DNA of 64,000 nt from PNON01 sp964387025 (GTDB lineage: Bacteria > Chloroflexota > Anaerolineae > Anaerolineales > Anaerolineaceae), in the NCBI GenBank assembly GCA_964387025.1, contig CAYLUZ010000007.1, positions 1-64,000 on the forward strand, in the 5' to 3' direction. Made by a program: the position numbers and the translations under genes. The notes beneath the pieces are model-generated. The model did no database searches. It had not been told where the DNA came from and saw only the letters and a program-made list of their open reading frames with translations. Position 1 is the first letter of the stretch. Every line of letters begins with the position of its first letter. Shown one piece after another: positions 35,410-43,879 of the stretch.

Positions 35410-35538
35410 CTGTCAAGGATTGTAACCGCCGTATATATTATTTGCAAGCATAATTATTATTATGTGAACTGTACTATCTCGTGAATTAATCCACCATTCG
35501 GCTACCTAAGTTATAATCAATATATTACTCAGGACAAT

Positions 35539-35823
35539 ATGCACTTCGGGTTGCTCACTTTCCAATTTAAACTGTTTGGGTGCAATTCTTTGAAAGAGAA
35601 AAGAAGTGTATTGCGGCCTTTGGAACACCGCCTTTCGAAGCAATTCAATATCTCAATTGCTGAGACAGGATACCAGGATAACCACGAAGATGCACAGATA
35701 ACATTAGGCCTGGTAAACAATAATTCTGCGTTTATTCAATCAGAATTTGCCAATATTGAAAAATGGATGGAGAAATACTATCCGGAATTAACTGTTTATG
35801 ATCAAAAACTTGAAATCATTTGA
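35539..35823 (+). CDS. DUF503 family protein
   Basis: A 94-residue protein of the DUF503 (YlxP-like) family. It begins LLTFQFKLFGCNSLKEKRSVLRPL, the family core with the Ser-Leu-Lys-Glu-Lys-Arg run, and then SKQFNISIAETGYQDNHEDAQI. In other bacteria this gene lies by infB and rbfA; here it precedes an SDR gene by 6 bases. A TATAAT at 35512-35517 could serve as its -10. Function is unknown. Confidence 0.85.
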   Translation: MHFGLLTFQFKLFGCNSLKEKRSVLRPLEHRLSKQFNISIAETGYQDNHEDAQITLGLVNNNSAFIQSEFANIEKWMEKYYPELTVYDQKLEII

Positions 35824-35829
35824 GGGAAT

Positions 35830-36621
35830 ATGGACCTTGGATTAAAAAATAAAAAAGGTGTAGTCACTGGAGCAAGCCGCGGTTTGGGGTATGCTGTGGC
35901 TTGCGGTCTTGCAAATGAAGGTGTGGATCTGACTATCAATAGCCGCGATGAACAATCTCTACATAAATCCATGAAAGAGATCCAAGCTCAAGCACCTGGT
36001 CAGGTACATGCAGTTGCTGGTGATGTATCTTCTGCAGATTTCTGTAACCGTCTCATCCAGGAATCAGCCCAATTGATGGGTGGAATTGACCTGCTGGTTA
36101 CAAATTCCGGAGGTCCAAAAACCGGAAAATTCGAAACCAAGTCCGATGAAGACTGGATGGAAGCAATCAATCTGTGTTTCTTAAGCCATATCAGGCTTAT
36201 CCGTGCGGCAATACCTTACTTACGCCTTTCTAAATCACCCAGTGTGCTGACGATCACTTCTGTATCTGCAAAACAACCCATCCCGGACCTGATCTTTTCA
36301 AATACGCTTCGGGCAGGTTTACTCGGTTTGACAAAGACATTATCCCAGGAATTAGGCGGTGACGGCATCAGGGTTAATTCGATTCTTCCTGGATGGACAA
36401 AAACCGATCGGGCACTCAGCCTGCTAAAGGATCGCTCAGTAAAAAACAACACTTCGCAGGAAGTTGAAATGCAAAAGCAGGCTGAAGCCACCTCATTTAA
36501 ACGCCTGGCAACTCCGGATGAGTTCGCAAATGTAGCCGTTTTTATACTTTCTCCAGCCGCCTCCTATCTTACCGGTGTTATGATTCCTGTGGATGGCGGT
36601 TCTTATAAAGGTCTTTTATAG
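35830..36621 (+). CDS. SDR-family oxidoreductase lacking the usual YxxxK pair
   Basis: A 263-residue Rossmann protein. The NAD(P) loop GASRGLGYAVACGL (about 15-28), NSGGPKTG (in place of NNAG) and the C-terminal MIPVDGGSYKG are typical of short-chain dehydrogenases. After TSVSAKQPIPDL the expected Tyr-x-x-x-Lys is replaced by a segment reading IFSNTLRAGLLGL, as in a subgroup of SDRs with PxPxLxLSNxxRAG. It may therefore not use the standard catalytic mechanism. It overlaps nothing but follows DUF503 by 6 bases and precedes the radical SAM gene by 7. Confidence 0.88.
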   Translation: MDLGLKNKKGVVTGASRGLGYAVACGLANEGVDLTINSRDEQSLHKSMKEIQAQAPGQVHAVAGDVSSADFCNRLIQESAQLMGGIDLLVTNSGGPKTGKFETKSDEDWMEAINLCFLSHIRLIRAAIPYLRLSKSPSVLTITSVSAKQPIPDLIFSNTLRAGLLGLTKTLSQELGGDGIRVNSILPGWTKTDRALSLLKDRSVKNNTSQEVEMQKQAEATSFKRLATPDEFANVAVFILSPAASYLTGVMIPVDGGSYKGLL

Positions 36622-36628
36622 GTTGAAA

Positions 36629-38533
36629 ATGCAGTTGAAACAACAGAATAACTTTCTCGAAGAGAAGATCAACTCGATCCTTCCTCTTGTTCAAAAACCG
36701 GGACGTTACACCGGTGGTGAGTTGAATTCCATTGTCAAAGATTGGAATACTATCCCGAGCAGGGTTGCTCTGGTCTTTCCGGATATCTATGACCTTGGAT
36801 TACCTAATCTAGGTCTGGCGATCCTTTATGATCTCCTCAATAAGCGTCAGGATGTACTTGCCGAGAGATGTTTTACCCCCTGGGTCGATATGGAAGACCT
36901 GATGCGAAAAAATGGAATCCCGTTATTTTCACTGGAGACCAAACACCCCCTGATCGAATTCGATATTATCGGTTTTTCATTGCCTTATGAGACACTTTAT
37001 ACCAATGTCCTGAACATGCTGGATCTGGCTGGAATTCCAGTTCATTCCAATGAGCGAACATCAGAACATTCACTGGTCATCGCCGGCGGACATGCAGCCT
37101 TCAACCCTGAACCGATGCATGCATTTATTGATGCTTTTGTAATTGGCGAAGGCGAAGAGGTGATGGGAGAGATCGTCGATATCCAGCAGAAATGGAAAAG
37201 TTCAGGGCTTGACCGTAAGTCTTTGTTAAGCCAACTGGCATTGGTCCCGGGAGTTTATGTTCCATCACTATATTCTGTTGGCTATTTACCTGATGGTCGA
37301 GTGCAGGAAATTAAACCGGTCAATGGAGATGTCACCTTTCCGATCACCAAACGGATCATGGCAAAATTACCTCCTCCGGTAACACGATTCATCGTTCCTT
37401 ACATCGAAATCGTTCATGATCGGGTGGCCATAGAGATCATGCGCGGTTGCACCCGTGGCTGTCGTTTCTGCCATGCCGGTATGATCACCCGGCCGGTACG
37501 CGAGCGTTCTGTGGATGAGATCATGACTGCAATTGATGCTGCTTTGGAAGCCACAGGGCATGAAGAAGTAGCCCTTTTATCGTTATCTTCTTCCGATTAT
37601 TCCCACATCCAGGAACTTGTGGATGCATTGAGTGAAAAATATTCAGGTAACCACCTGGTGGTGTCTTTGCCTTCGCTTCGGATCGAATCGTTTTCAGTGG
37701 ACATCATGGACAAACTCAAGGGAACAAGGCTGGGCGGATTCACGCTTGCCCCGGAAGCAGCCACTGACCGGATGCGCCAGATCATCAACAAGCCGGTATC
37801 TACCGAAAAACTCCTGGAGACTGCCAGATCAATTTATAGCCGGGGTTGGACAACGATCAAACTCTACTTCATGATCGGCCATCCATCCGAGACCATGGAA
37901 GATGTTCGAGCCATCATCGACCTGTGCAAGCAAGTCTACCAGATCGGCCGAAGTGTGGTCGGCGGACGAGCCAAGGTACATGCCGGTATAGGGACATTTG
38001 TACCAAAAGCACATACCCCATTCCAATGGACAGCGTGCGATGATCCGGATTCGGTCCATGAAAAACAGAATTTGCTGCGTTCGGAACTGCGAAATCCAAA
38101 CATAAAAGTCAGTTGGACCGACCCGAAAGATACACAAATGGAAGCCTGGTTAGCCCGGGGAGACCGCCGATTATCGGAAGTAATATTCTCTGCCTGGGAA
38201 TCTGGTGCTAAATTTGATGCCTGGCAGGATCAGAATCACTACGATAAATGGTTGACAGCGTTTCAGAAGCATGGACTCGACCCGGCTTTCTATTCTCACC
38301 GGGAACGGAATATCGCCGAAGTTCTGCCCTGGAGCCACATCAATACAGGTGTTAGGGATGCCTATCTGCTTAAGGAATTTCAATCTTCCAAAGAAGGAAA
38401 ATTACAGGAAGATTGCCGGGACGAGTGTTTTGTATGCGGCATCATGCCAGAATTTACAGCTGAATTCCTTCCCGATTGGAACTGCCCGCCACCAAAACCG
38501 AAAAAGAAAGCCCGTGAGGAGTTTACTGTATGA
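36629..38533 (+). CDS. B12-binding-type radical SAM protein (TIGR03960-like)
   Basis: A 634-residue radical SAM protein. The N-terminal part (about 1-200) resembles the cobalamin-binding-like domain of this family (PSRVALVFPDIYDLGLPNLG; LVIAGGHAAFNPEP). The [4Fe-4S] motif is in MRGCTRGCRFCHAGM (CxxxCxxC), followed by the TIM barrel (ALLSLSSSDYS; GFTLAPEAATDRM; LYFMIGHPSET). I use the ATG at 36629 rather than one at 36593 inside the SDR gene. It overlaps the DUF2344 gene (ATGA), with which it forms the TIGR03960/TIGR03936 pair that is a single fused protein in many bacteria. The substrate is unknown. Confidence 0.88.
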   Translation: MQLKQQNNFLEEKINSILPLVQKPGRYTGGELNSIVKDWNTIPSRVALVFPDIYDLGLPNLGLAILYDLLNKRQDVLAERCFTPWVDMEDLMRKNGIPLFSLETKHPLIEFDIIGFSLPYETLYTNVLNMLDLAGIPVHSNERTSEHSLVIAGGHAAFNPEPMHAFIDAFVIGEGEEVMGEIVDIQQKWKSSGLDRKSLLSQLALVPGVYVPSLYSVGYLPDGRVQEIKPVNGDVTFPITKRIMAKLPPPVTRFIVPYIEIVHDRVAIEIMRGCTRGCRFCHAGMITRPVRERSVDEIMTAIDAALEATGHEEVALLSLSSSDYSHIQELVDALSEKYSGNHLVVSLPSLRIESFSVDIMDKLKGTRLGGFTLAPEAATDRMRQIINKPVSTEKLLETARSIYSRGWTTIKLYFMIGHPSETMEDVRAIIDLCKQVYQIGRSVVGGRAKVHAGIGTFVPKAHTPFQWTACDDPDSVHEKQNLLRSELRNPNIKVSWTDPKDTQMEAWLARGDRRLSEVIFSAWESGAKFDAWQDQNHYDKWLTAFQKHGLDPAFYSHRERNIAEVLPWSHINTGVRDAYLLKEFQSSKEGKLQEDCRDECFVCGIMPEFTAEFLPDWNCPPPKPKKKAREEFTV

Positions 38534-39156
38534 GAACCCGAATTGTATTTAAGAAGACCCAGGCTATGCGCTTTACCGGTCACCTTGACCTGCAACAAAC
38601 CTGGATGCGTGTTTTTCGCAGGGCAGGAATTCAGCTTGAATATAGCCAGGGATTTCACCAGCAGCCAAAACTTCAATTAGCTTCAGCTCTACCTTTGGGA
38701 TATATCAGCTCCGGAGAAGTACTGGATGCCTGGATCAAGGAAGAACTTCCCCTGCTTGATTTGTCGATGAAAATACAGGCAGCTTTACCACCTGGTCTCG
38801 AAGTAATCCGGGTTGAAGAAATCCCGCTTGATGCGCCAAAAGTGCAGGTCGCACTCCAAACAGCAGACTACCAAATAACACTCTCTACAAATGAAAACCT
38901 TCAGGAATTGCAACATCGAGTTGACCAATTCAATCATTCCACAGAAATTCTACTTGAACGCAGAGGAAAAACCAGGAATATTCGTGACCTCGTTGAAAGT
39001 TTGGAACAAAGGACTACGTCTGAAGGAAAAGGTATTATCAACATGCGCTTATCAGCCCGCGAATCAGCAACAGGTAGGGCGGATGAAGTCCTGACGTATC
39101 TCGGGATCGATCCATATAAAAGCCTGATCGAACGGATCAGTTTAAATTTTGCTTGA
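38530..39156 (+). CDS. DUF2344 / TIGR03936 family protein
   Basis: A 208-residue protein that starts MRTRIVFKKTQAMRFTGHLD, then VFRRAGIQLEYSQGFHQQPKL and LASALPLGYISSGE. This is the DUF2344 signature, the C-terminal half of TIGR03960-type fusions. It is encoded immediately downstream of the radical SAM half with a 4-base overlap. It probably works in complex with it, perhaps on an RNA or protein target; that is inference from the fusion. Confidence 0.85.
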   Translation: MRTRIVFKKTQAMRFTGHLDLQQTWMRVFRRAGIQLEYSQGFHQQPKLQLASALPLGYISSGEVLDAWIKEELPLLDLSMKIQAALPPGLEVIRVEEIPLDAPKVQVALQTADYQITLSTNENLQELQHRVDQFNHSTEILLERRGKTRNIRDLVESLEQRTTSEGKGIINMRLSARESATGRADEVLTYLGIDPYKSLIERISLNFA

Positions 39157-39194
39157 TTCTGTGTTATTCCGATCTCTTACAAAAACTGTAACAA

Positions 39195-40064
39195 TTAATC
39201 CAATACTTCCATTTTCATAGGTCTTGAACTTAATAACTGAGAAATAAGGATCGCTCCCATGATCAGTAAGCATCCAGCAGCCTGAATTAGCGTCAGCTTC
39301 TCGGAGAGGAGCAGCCAGCCGAATAATGCAGCGAATACAGCCTCGAGGCTTAGGATAATGGCAGCATCAGCTGGAGGGGCGTGTCTCTGTCCATACGCCT
39401 GAAGGGTGAAGCCAACTCCCGTGGAAATAAGTGCAAGGTAAAGGATAGACGGCCAGGCTGGAAGGAGGGCAGGTAAAGATTCCCGTTGGAAAGTCAATCC
39501 AAAAAGCATATTGAGAATCCCACAGACCAGAAATTGACCCGTGACAAATGGAAGAACCTGAACATGTTTCACCCCTTTTCCAGTGATGATCACATGTAAA
39601 GCCCACATTACAGCACCGATCAGAACAATTCCATCACCCCAATTAAAACGCAAAACGCCACCGCTACCTAACATGTATATTCCAATGGTGGTCATAATAG
39701 CAGCCAACCAGATGGACCAGTTCGATCTTTCCCTCCAAAATAAGCTGAGCAAAATGGGGATGATGACCACATAAGTTCCGGTGATAAAACCTGCATTCCC
39801 CGCCGTTGTAAATTCCAGACCAGATTGCTGGAGTCCGCTGGCTACAAACAAAATAAATCCGCCGGCAGCCATCCAGGGTATGGTCTTTCGATCGAGATGG
39901 AGGTTGAAATGGATAAACGGCAGCATTACCAATCCGCCCAGAGTCCACCGGGCAGCATTGAATAAAAATGCACCCACCTCTACGGCAGCGTTGCGCTGGG
40001 CAATAAATCCCAATCCCCAGACCAGGGCAGCCAAAAATAAGGTGAGATCAGCTTTTAAACGCAT
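39195..40064 (-). CDS. EamA/DMT-family permease
   Basis: A 289-residue membrane protein with ten helices in two EamA halves. The first starts LTLFLAALVWGLGFIAQRNA, with GLQQSGLEFTTAGNAGFITG typical of the family; the second includes GDGIVLIGAVMWALHVI and ends FGWLLLSEKLTLIQAAGCLLIMGAIL. DMT permeases export metabolites such as amino acids; the substrate cannot be predicted. It converges with the DUF2344 gene across 38 bases with no clear terminator. Confidence 0.9.
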   Translation of the reverse strand: MRLKADLTLFLAALVWGLGFIAQRNAAVEVGAFLFNAARWTLGGLVMLPFIHFNLHLDRKTIPWMAAGGFILFVASGLQQSGLEFTTAGNAGFITGTYVVIIPILLSLFWRERSNWSIWLAAIMTTIGIYMLGSGGVLRFNWGDGIVLIGAVMWALHVIITGKGVKHVQVLPFVTGQFLVCGILNMLFGLTFQRESLPALLPAWPSILYLALISTGVGFTLQAYGQRHAPPADAAIILSLEAVFAALFGWLLLSEKLTLIQAAGCLLIMGAILISQLLSSRPMKMEVLD

Positions 40065-40194
40065 GCGCGCAAGTGTATCATGATAATGTCATTTATTATC
40101 AACATATAAGAATCAAAAATTACAACTCACATAAGGAGTAATTTATCTAGAACCAGGTTGATGGGATAACTCAGCCTAAATTGCGATACCAGAA

Positions 40195-41772
40195 TTAATC
40201 GTCATCACCACCGTTTTCTTCTTGAGCGTGGCAGGTCTTGCAATCTGTGAATCCTGCTTTTCCGGTTGTATGGCAGGCAGTGCAGACTCCATTAGCACTT
40301 TCATGGTTAATATTAAATCCAGAATGGCCGCGATTCCATGATGGAAAAGAATGGCAGCTGGAGCACTGTCCGCCGAGATGATTTGACGGCCTGGTGTGAC
40401 AGGATTGACAGTCAGTCAAAATGGCATGATTGAAATTAGCCGGGACCCAGCCTGTTGTAACATGGCAGCTCGAACATTGAACATTGTAATGGTTAGCCGG
40501 CTGATCACCCTGATGGCAGCTAATACAATCTGTCAAAGTACCGTGGTTGACATTTTGCGGCGACCAGGCAGTTGTGGAATGGCAGGTGGAGCACAAACCT
40601 GGATAGTGGTTTGTTGGTCGGTTTTTTTCGTGGCAGGTCAAACATTCGGTGAGACCAGCATGATTTACATTTTGCGGAGACCAGGCAGTCGTGGAATGGC
40701 AGGTCGAACATAACCCCGGATAATGGTTATCCGGTCGATTACTTTCATGGCAGCTTACACAATCTATCAGAGTTGCGTGATCGACATTTTGGGGTGACCA
40801 GGCATTTGTTGTATGGCACGTTGAGCAAACCAGGTCAAAATGTCCTGCCCTGACAGCATGGCAACTGATACAGTCAGAAGATTCATTTTGGTCATGATCA
40901 AAGGAAACTGGCAACCAAGTCTTGATTGAATGACAGGCATCACATTTTAAGACAAAATGAACTGCAGGTTTATCTTCAGCATGGCAATCTGCGCATGCCG
41001 CAGCGGAAAACTCTTTATGATCTACCTTCCTGCCTTCCCACCCAAAAGGTGAATGGCAAAGATTACATTCAAGAGAGGAATGGCTTTTAGGAACTGATCC
41101 TGAGTGACAGTCTATACATAGTGTTCCTTTAACTGACGTTGAGCCTGTATGGCAATCTGTGCATGGACTCACAGCATGCCAACCCTCCAGTGGAAATGTC
41201 TGATGCGTATCTGCCAAAAGTGATGATGGTGTAGTAAAGTAAAACCCCTTTGTATTAAGCTCCTCCCCAGGAAGCTTAATTCCCGCAATTACTTTCCAGT
41301 TCATTGGGTTTTTCGTGGAGTTTTCGATCATCAATCCAAGTGTTTTCCATTTTCTCCTGAGTGCTAGGACTGACTTATCCTGGTTGTTTAAACAGCAGGT
41401 TTGAATGGCGTTATCGGATACCCTGTAAAATTCAAGAAGAGAATTTATGCGTGGATCATTTGTCTTAGTAATTGGCATATTTATTGCTAACTGGTCAATA
41501 GCCCGGCTAACTGAAATGGTTTTTTCCTGTATGTCACCAGCTGGATTTTTTAAGTCATTTATTCTTAATCCCAACAGCCGCTCGGTATAAAACAACTTTT
41601 GTGATCCGCCAAGTGTGAGCGCTAGCCTCGATTGCTCAGTACGATACTGGACCGGATAAAGTGGATTTCCGGGAGAAGCTAAACCCTTATTCGATAACAC
41701 AAAGCTTCCTGCCGCGACCATTAGGATCAACAGCAAGCCTAGCAGGATGATCACTTTAATTAATCTATGCAT
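40195..41772 (-). CDS. Membrane-anchored multiheme cytochrome c with 17 CXXCH motifs
   Basis: A 525-residue protein. An N-terminal helix (about 7-27) serves as uncleaved anchor or signal. The next region (about 34-160, PGNPLYPVQYRTEQSRLALT) resembles the DUF5667-type domain of Chloroflexota membrane proteins. From about residue 200 to the end I count 17 CXXCH heme-binding motifs. Four tandem two-heme units of 39, 39, 39 and 37 residues occupy 314-467, each with extra His residues (NVNH, NHYP) that could be distal ligands. The tail is acidic (EENGGDDD). It should carry electrons on the outer face of the membrane. No cytochrome maturation or quinol oxidase genes are nearby. Confidence 0.9.
   Translation of the reverse strand: MHRLIKVIILLGLLLILMVAAGSFVLSNKGLASPGNPLYPVQYRTEQSRLALTLGGSQKLFYTERLLGLRINDLKNPAGDIQEKTISVSRAIDQLAINMPITKTNDPRINSLLEFYRVSDNAIQTCCLNNQDKSVLALRRKWKTLGLMIENSTKNPMNWKVIAGIKLPGEELNTKGFYFTTPSSLLADTHQTFPLEGWHAVSPCTDCHTGSTSVKGTLCIDCHSGSVPKSHSSLECNLCHSPFGWEGRKVDHKEFSAAACADCHAEDKPAVHFVLKCDACHSIKTWLPVSFDHDQNESSDCISCHAVRAGHFDLVCSTCHTTNAWSPQNVDHATLIDCVSCHESNRPDNHYPGLCSTCHSTTAWSPQNVNHAGLTECLTCHEKNRPTNHYPGLCSTCHSTTAWSPQNVNHGTLTDCISCHQGDQPANHYNVQCSSCHVTTGWVPANFNHAILTDCQSCHTRPSNHLGGQCSSCHSFPSWNRGHSGFNINHESANGVCTACHTTGKAGFTDCKTCHAQEENGGDDD
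40372..40833 (-). repeat. Tandem two-heme repeat inside the cytochrome gene
   Basis: Four consecutive units of 117, 117, 117 and 111 bases. Each encodes CSTCH or CSSCH, a Trp, an NxxH turn, then a second CxxCH followed by NH. Units 2 and 3 are nearly identical over their first 20 residues, which points to recent duplication. Confidence 0.85.
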
Positions 41773-41884
41773 GGAATTCCCTTTCCAATGTATAGCCTTA
41801 TTATATATAAAAAAACTAGAAACCGGTCATATGTTTTCCAGAACTTATCTCATGGTAAAATAAACGGGGATTTTAAAGTTAATT

Positions 41885-41956
41885 GCCCTTGTAGCCTAGT
41901 GGATAAGGCGTCACCCTCCGAAGGTGAAAACCGGCGTTCGAGTCGCCGCAGGGGCA
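41885..41956 (+). tRNA. tRNA-Arg (anticodon CCG)
   Basis: A complete cloverleaf: acceptor GCCCTTG pairs with CAGGGGC (one G-U), D arm GCCTAGTGGATAAGGC, anticodon stem TCACC/GGTGA around CTCCGAA (anticodon CCG), and T arm CGGCG TTCGAGT CGCCG. The variable loop is short (4 bases). CCA is not encoded. A TAAAAT at 41856-41861 may be its -10. A terminator follows after a few bases. Confidence 0.95.
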
Positions 41957-41961
41957 CAAAA

Positions 41962-41990
41962 AACTCCGCTATTGCGGAGTTTTTTCTTTT
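41962..41990 (+). terminator. Terminator after tRNA-Arg
   Basis: An 8-bp stem AACTCCGC/GCGGAGTT with a TATT loop followed by TTTTTCTTTT. It begins 6 bases after the tRNA. Confidence 0.9.
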
Positions 41991-42013
41991 ATTGATAAAT
42001 AAATCGACAGATT

Positions 42014-42775
42014 TTACAATCTGCCTGCAGTATGGATATGCTCCTCAGTTAGTTTGAGGAAAACAGGAATATTGGGAGTCGAGCTTGCTGATAATTTATG
42101 GCTTTGAATTTTGCCATCCTGCCAGTATTTGATCAAAATCGTGCCATGGTCAACTGTTACCCCTGCAGCCTGGCTCCAAAGGATGATATTTTCCCTGATC
42201 TTTAATCCTTGCTGATTCAGGAGGATCTCGCCAAAATTGACTATTTTTCCATCAGCCAGTATTTCCTTATCATGCAAATATAAACCGGGGTAAACTCTTG
42301 ACTCAAGTTCGCGTACCATCTGGTCAAAGTGGCGAATATTCCCCTGGATCCTGGCAATTCCCAATGGGGTATGTATCTCCATCTCTTTTTTTCTGATAGG
42401 GAATAGTAAAAATAGATTGACCTCATCCCGCCTATAGATACTTTGAATTTCGGCATATACTATTTGCCACAGCTTACCTTTGTGGTTAATCTGGAGAGAA
42501 TCGGCAGTAAAAGTGAGTTCCATTGTTTTGGAAAAGATCAATCGAATCAGGATGATCAGGAAAATTAATGCAAATATGAAAAGAAGGCAAAAAAATGGAA
42601 CAATACTGTTCAGCGATCTTGCTGTCCCATGACTGGCTACTTCCCAGGAATAGGAAAAATAACTCACCACAATTGTTATAAAAAAACCGAAAATACAAAA
42701 CACGAGCACCAACCAGGAAGACCATGGGATTGTGGTCTTATAAAATGCCGGGCGGGACTTTTCGATGCCATTCAT
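42014..42775 (-). CDS. Two-helix membrane protein with PH-like domains (DUF6585-like)
   Basis: A 253-residue protein. Two membrane helices near the N-terminus (about 20-43 and 58-84) are followed by a cytoplasmic region of about 165 residues with beta-strand patterns in two halves (MELTFTADSLQINHKGKLWQIVYAEIQSIYRR and IVNFGEILLNQQGLKIRENI, LWSQAAGVTVD). The second half reads like the DUF6585 or PH-like domains. It lies 15 bases after mreB on the same strand, suggesting co-transcription and possibly an envelope role. Family assignment is tentative. Confidence 0.6.
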   Translation of the reverse strand: MNGIEKSRPAFYKTTIPWSSWLVLVFCIFGFFITIVVSYFSYSWEVASHGTARSLNSIVPFFCLLFIFALIFLIILIRLIFSKTMELTFTADSLQINHKGKLWQIVYAEIQSIYRRDEVNLFLLFPIRKKEMEIHTPLGIARIQGNIRHFDQMVRELESRVYPGLYLHDKEILADGKIVNFGEILLNQQGLKIRENIILWSQAAGVTVDHGTILIKYWQDGKIQSHKLSASSTPNIPVFLKLTEEHIHTAGRL

Positions 42776-42790
42776 AAACTGTGTTAGATC

Positions 42791-43798
42791 TTATCCCATT
42801 GGCAGATTACGTCTCAACTGTGGATAAAGAATAATACCCTTGACAGCTCCTTCAACTGTGCAGCTAACCGGGTTGTCAACCAGGTAAGCAGGAATTCCAA
42901 GCGATTTTGTCAGGTATTTATCGATTCCACGCAGCATGGCACCACCACCACAAAGTGCAGCACCTCTGTCAATAATATCGGATAAGAGTTCAGGAGGAGT
43001 TTTTTCAAGCACTCTTTTAATGCTGGCAACTATATCCCGCAATGGATCATCCAGGGCTTCAACAATATCCTCATTTTTGACTTCCAGTGGTTTGGGTAAG
43101 CCGCTGACCTGATCCTGCCCTTGAATTTCAATGGATCCCATCTGGGATATCGGGATGGCACTGCCTATTTTTATCTTTAATTGTTCAGCTGTAGGTTGCC
43201 CAACCAAAAGACCGTATTTCTTTTTAAGATAATTAATAATAGCTTCATCCAGGGCCAAACCACCACCACGTAATGTCTCAGCGCAAACAATCCCATTCAT
43301 CGCCAGTATGGCAGATTGAGTTGTACCTCCACCAAGAGAGATGATCATATTGCCGGATGGGGTCGATATGGGGAGTTCTATTCCAATTGCAGCAGCCAGT
43401 GGCTGCCAGATCATTAAGACTTCACGGCTGCCTGCTCCGAGGCACGCTTCATGAACTGCACGCATCTCAACGCTGGTTACACCATAAGGGATTGTGATCA
43501 TGACCCTGGGTTTGAACATGCCCATTGGCCCTGAAACGCGCCGCAAAACATCCCTTAGTAAATTCTCTGTAATTTCGAAATCAGCGATCACACCATTTCG
43601 AAGGGGGCGAGATACTTCAATGGATTCCGGAACCCGCCCATACATATCATTTGCGGCTTTTCCCCACTCGACCATCTTCATTTCTTCGACCAGGATGGCT
43701 ACTATGGTTGGTTCATTCAGCAGAATTTGATTTCCTTCTGCAACCTGTGTGTACATTGTCCCCAGGTCAATTCCGATATCACGTGAAAAAAATGGCAT
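42791..43798 (-). CDS. mreB: Rod shape-determining protein MreB
   Basis: A 335-residue actin-like ATPase that organises cell-wall synthesis along the cell length. It starts FFSRDIGIDLGTMYTQVAEG (phosphate 1 loop), then LNEPTIVAI, RPLRNGVIADFEITE, the phosphate 2 loop ISLGGGTTQSAI, and the adenosine site ALCGGGAMLRGIDKYL. The length is normal. MreC, MreD and RodA are not adjacent, so this is a solitary copy or paralogue. The family implies a rod-shaped or filamentous cell. Confidence 0.93.
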   Translation of the reverse strand: MPFFSRDIGIDLGTMYTQVAEGNQILLNEPTIVAILVEEMKMVEWGKAANDMYGRVPESIEVSRPLRNGVIADFEITENLLRDVLRRVSGPMGMFKPRVMITIPYGVTSVEMRAVHEACLGAGSREVLMIWQPLAAAIGIELPISTPSGNMIISLGGGTTQSAILAMNGIVCAETLRGGGLALDEAIINYLKKKYGLLVGQPTAEQLKIKIGSAIPISQMGSIEIQGQDQVSGLPKPLEVKNEDIVEALDDPLRDIVASIKRVLEKTPPELLSDIIDRGAALCGGGAMLRGIDKYLTKSLGIPAYLVDNPVSCTVEGAVKGIILYPQLRRNLPMG

Positions 43799-43879
43799 GA
43801 ATTAATTACCTTTCACAACAATTATACATGGAATGGGTTGATTTGGGTTTTTACCTGATTAATTCTCACTAATACATAA

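Noticed and set aside
40372..40833. Periodic DNA repeats as a CRISPR array
   Set aside because: The period is 117 bases and stays in frame; it encodes two-heme cytochrome units, not spacers.
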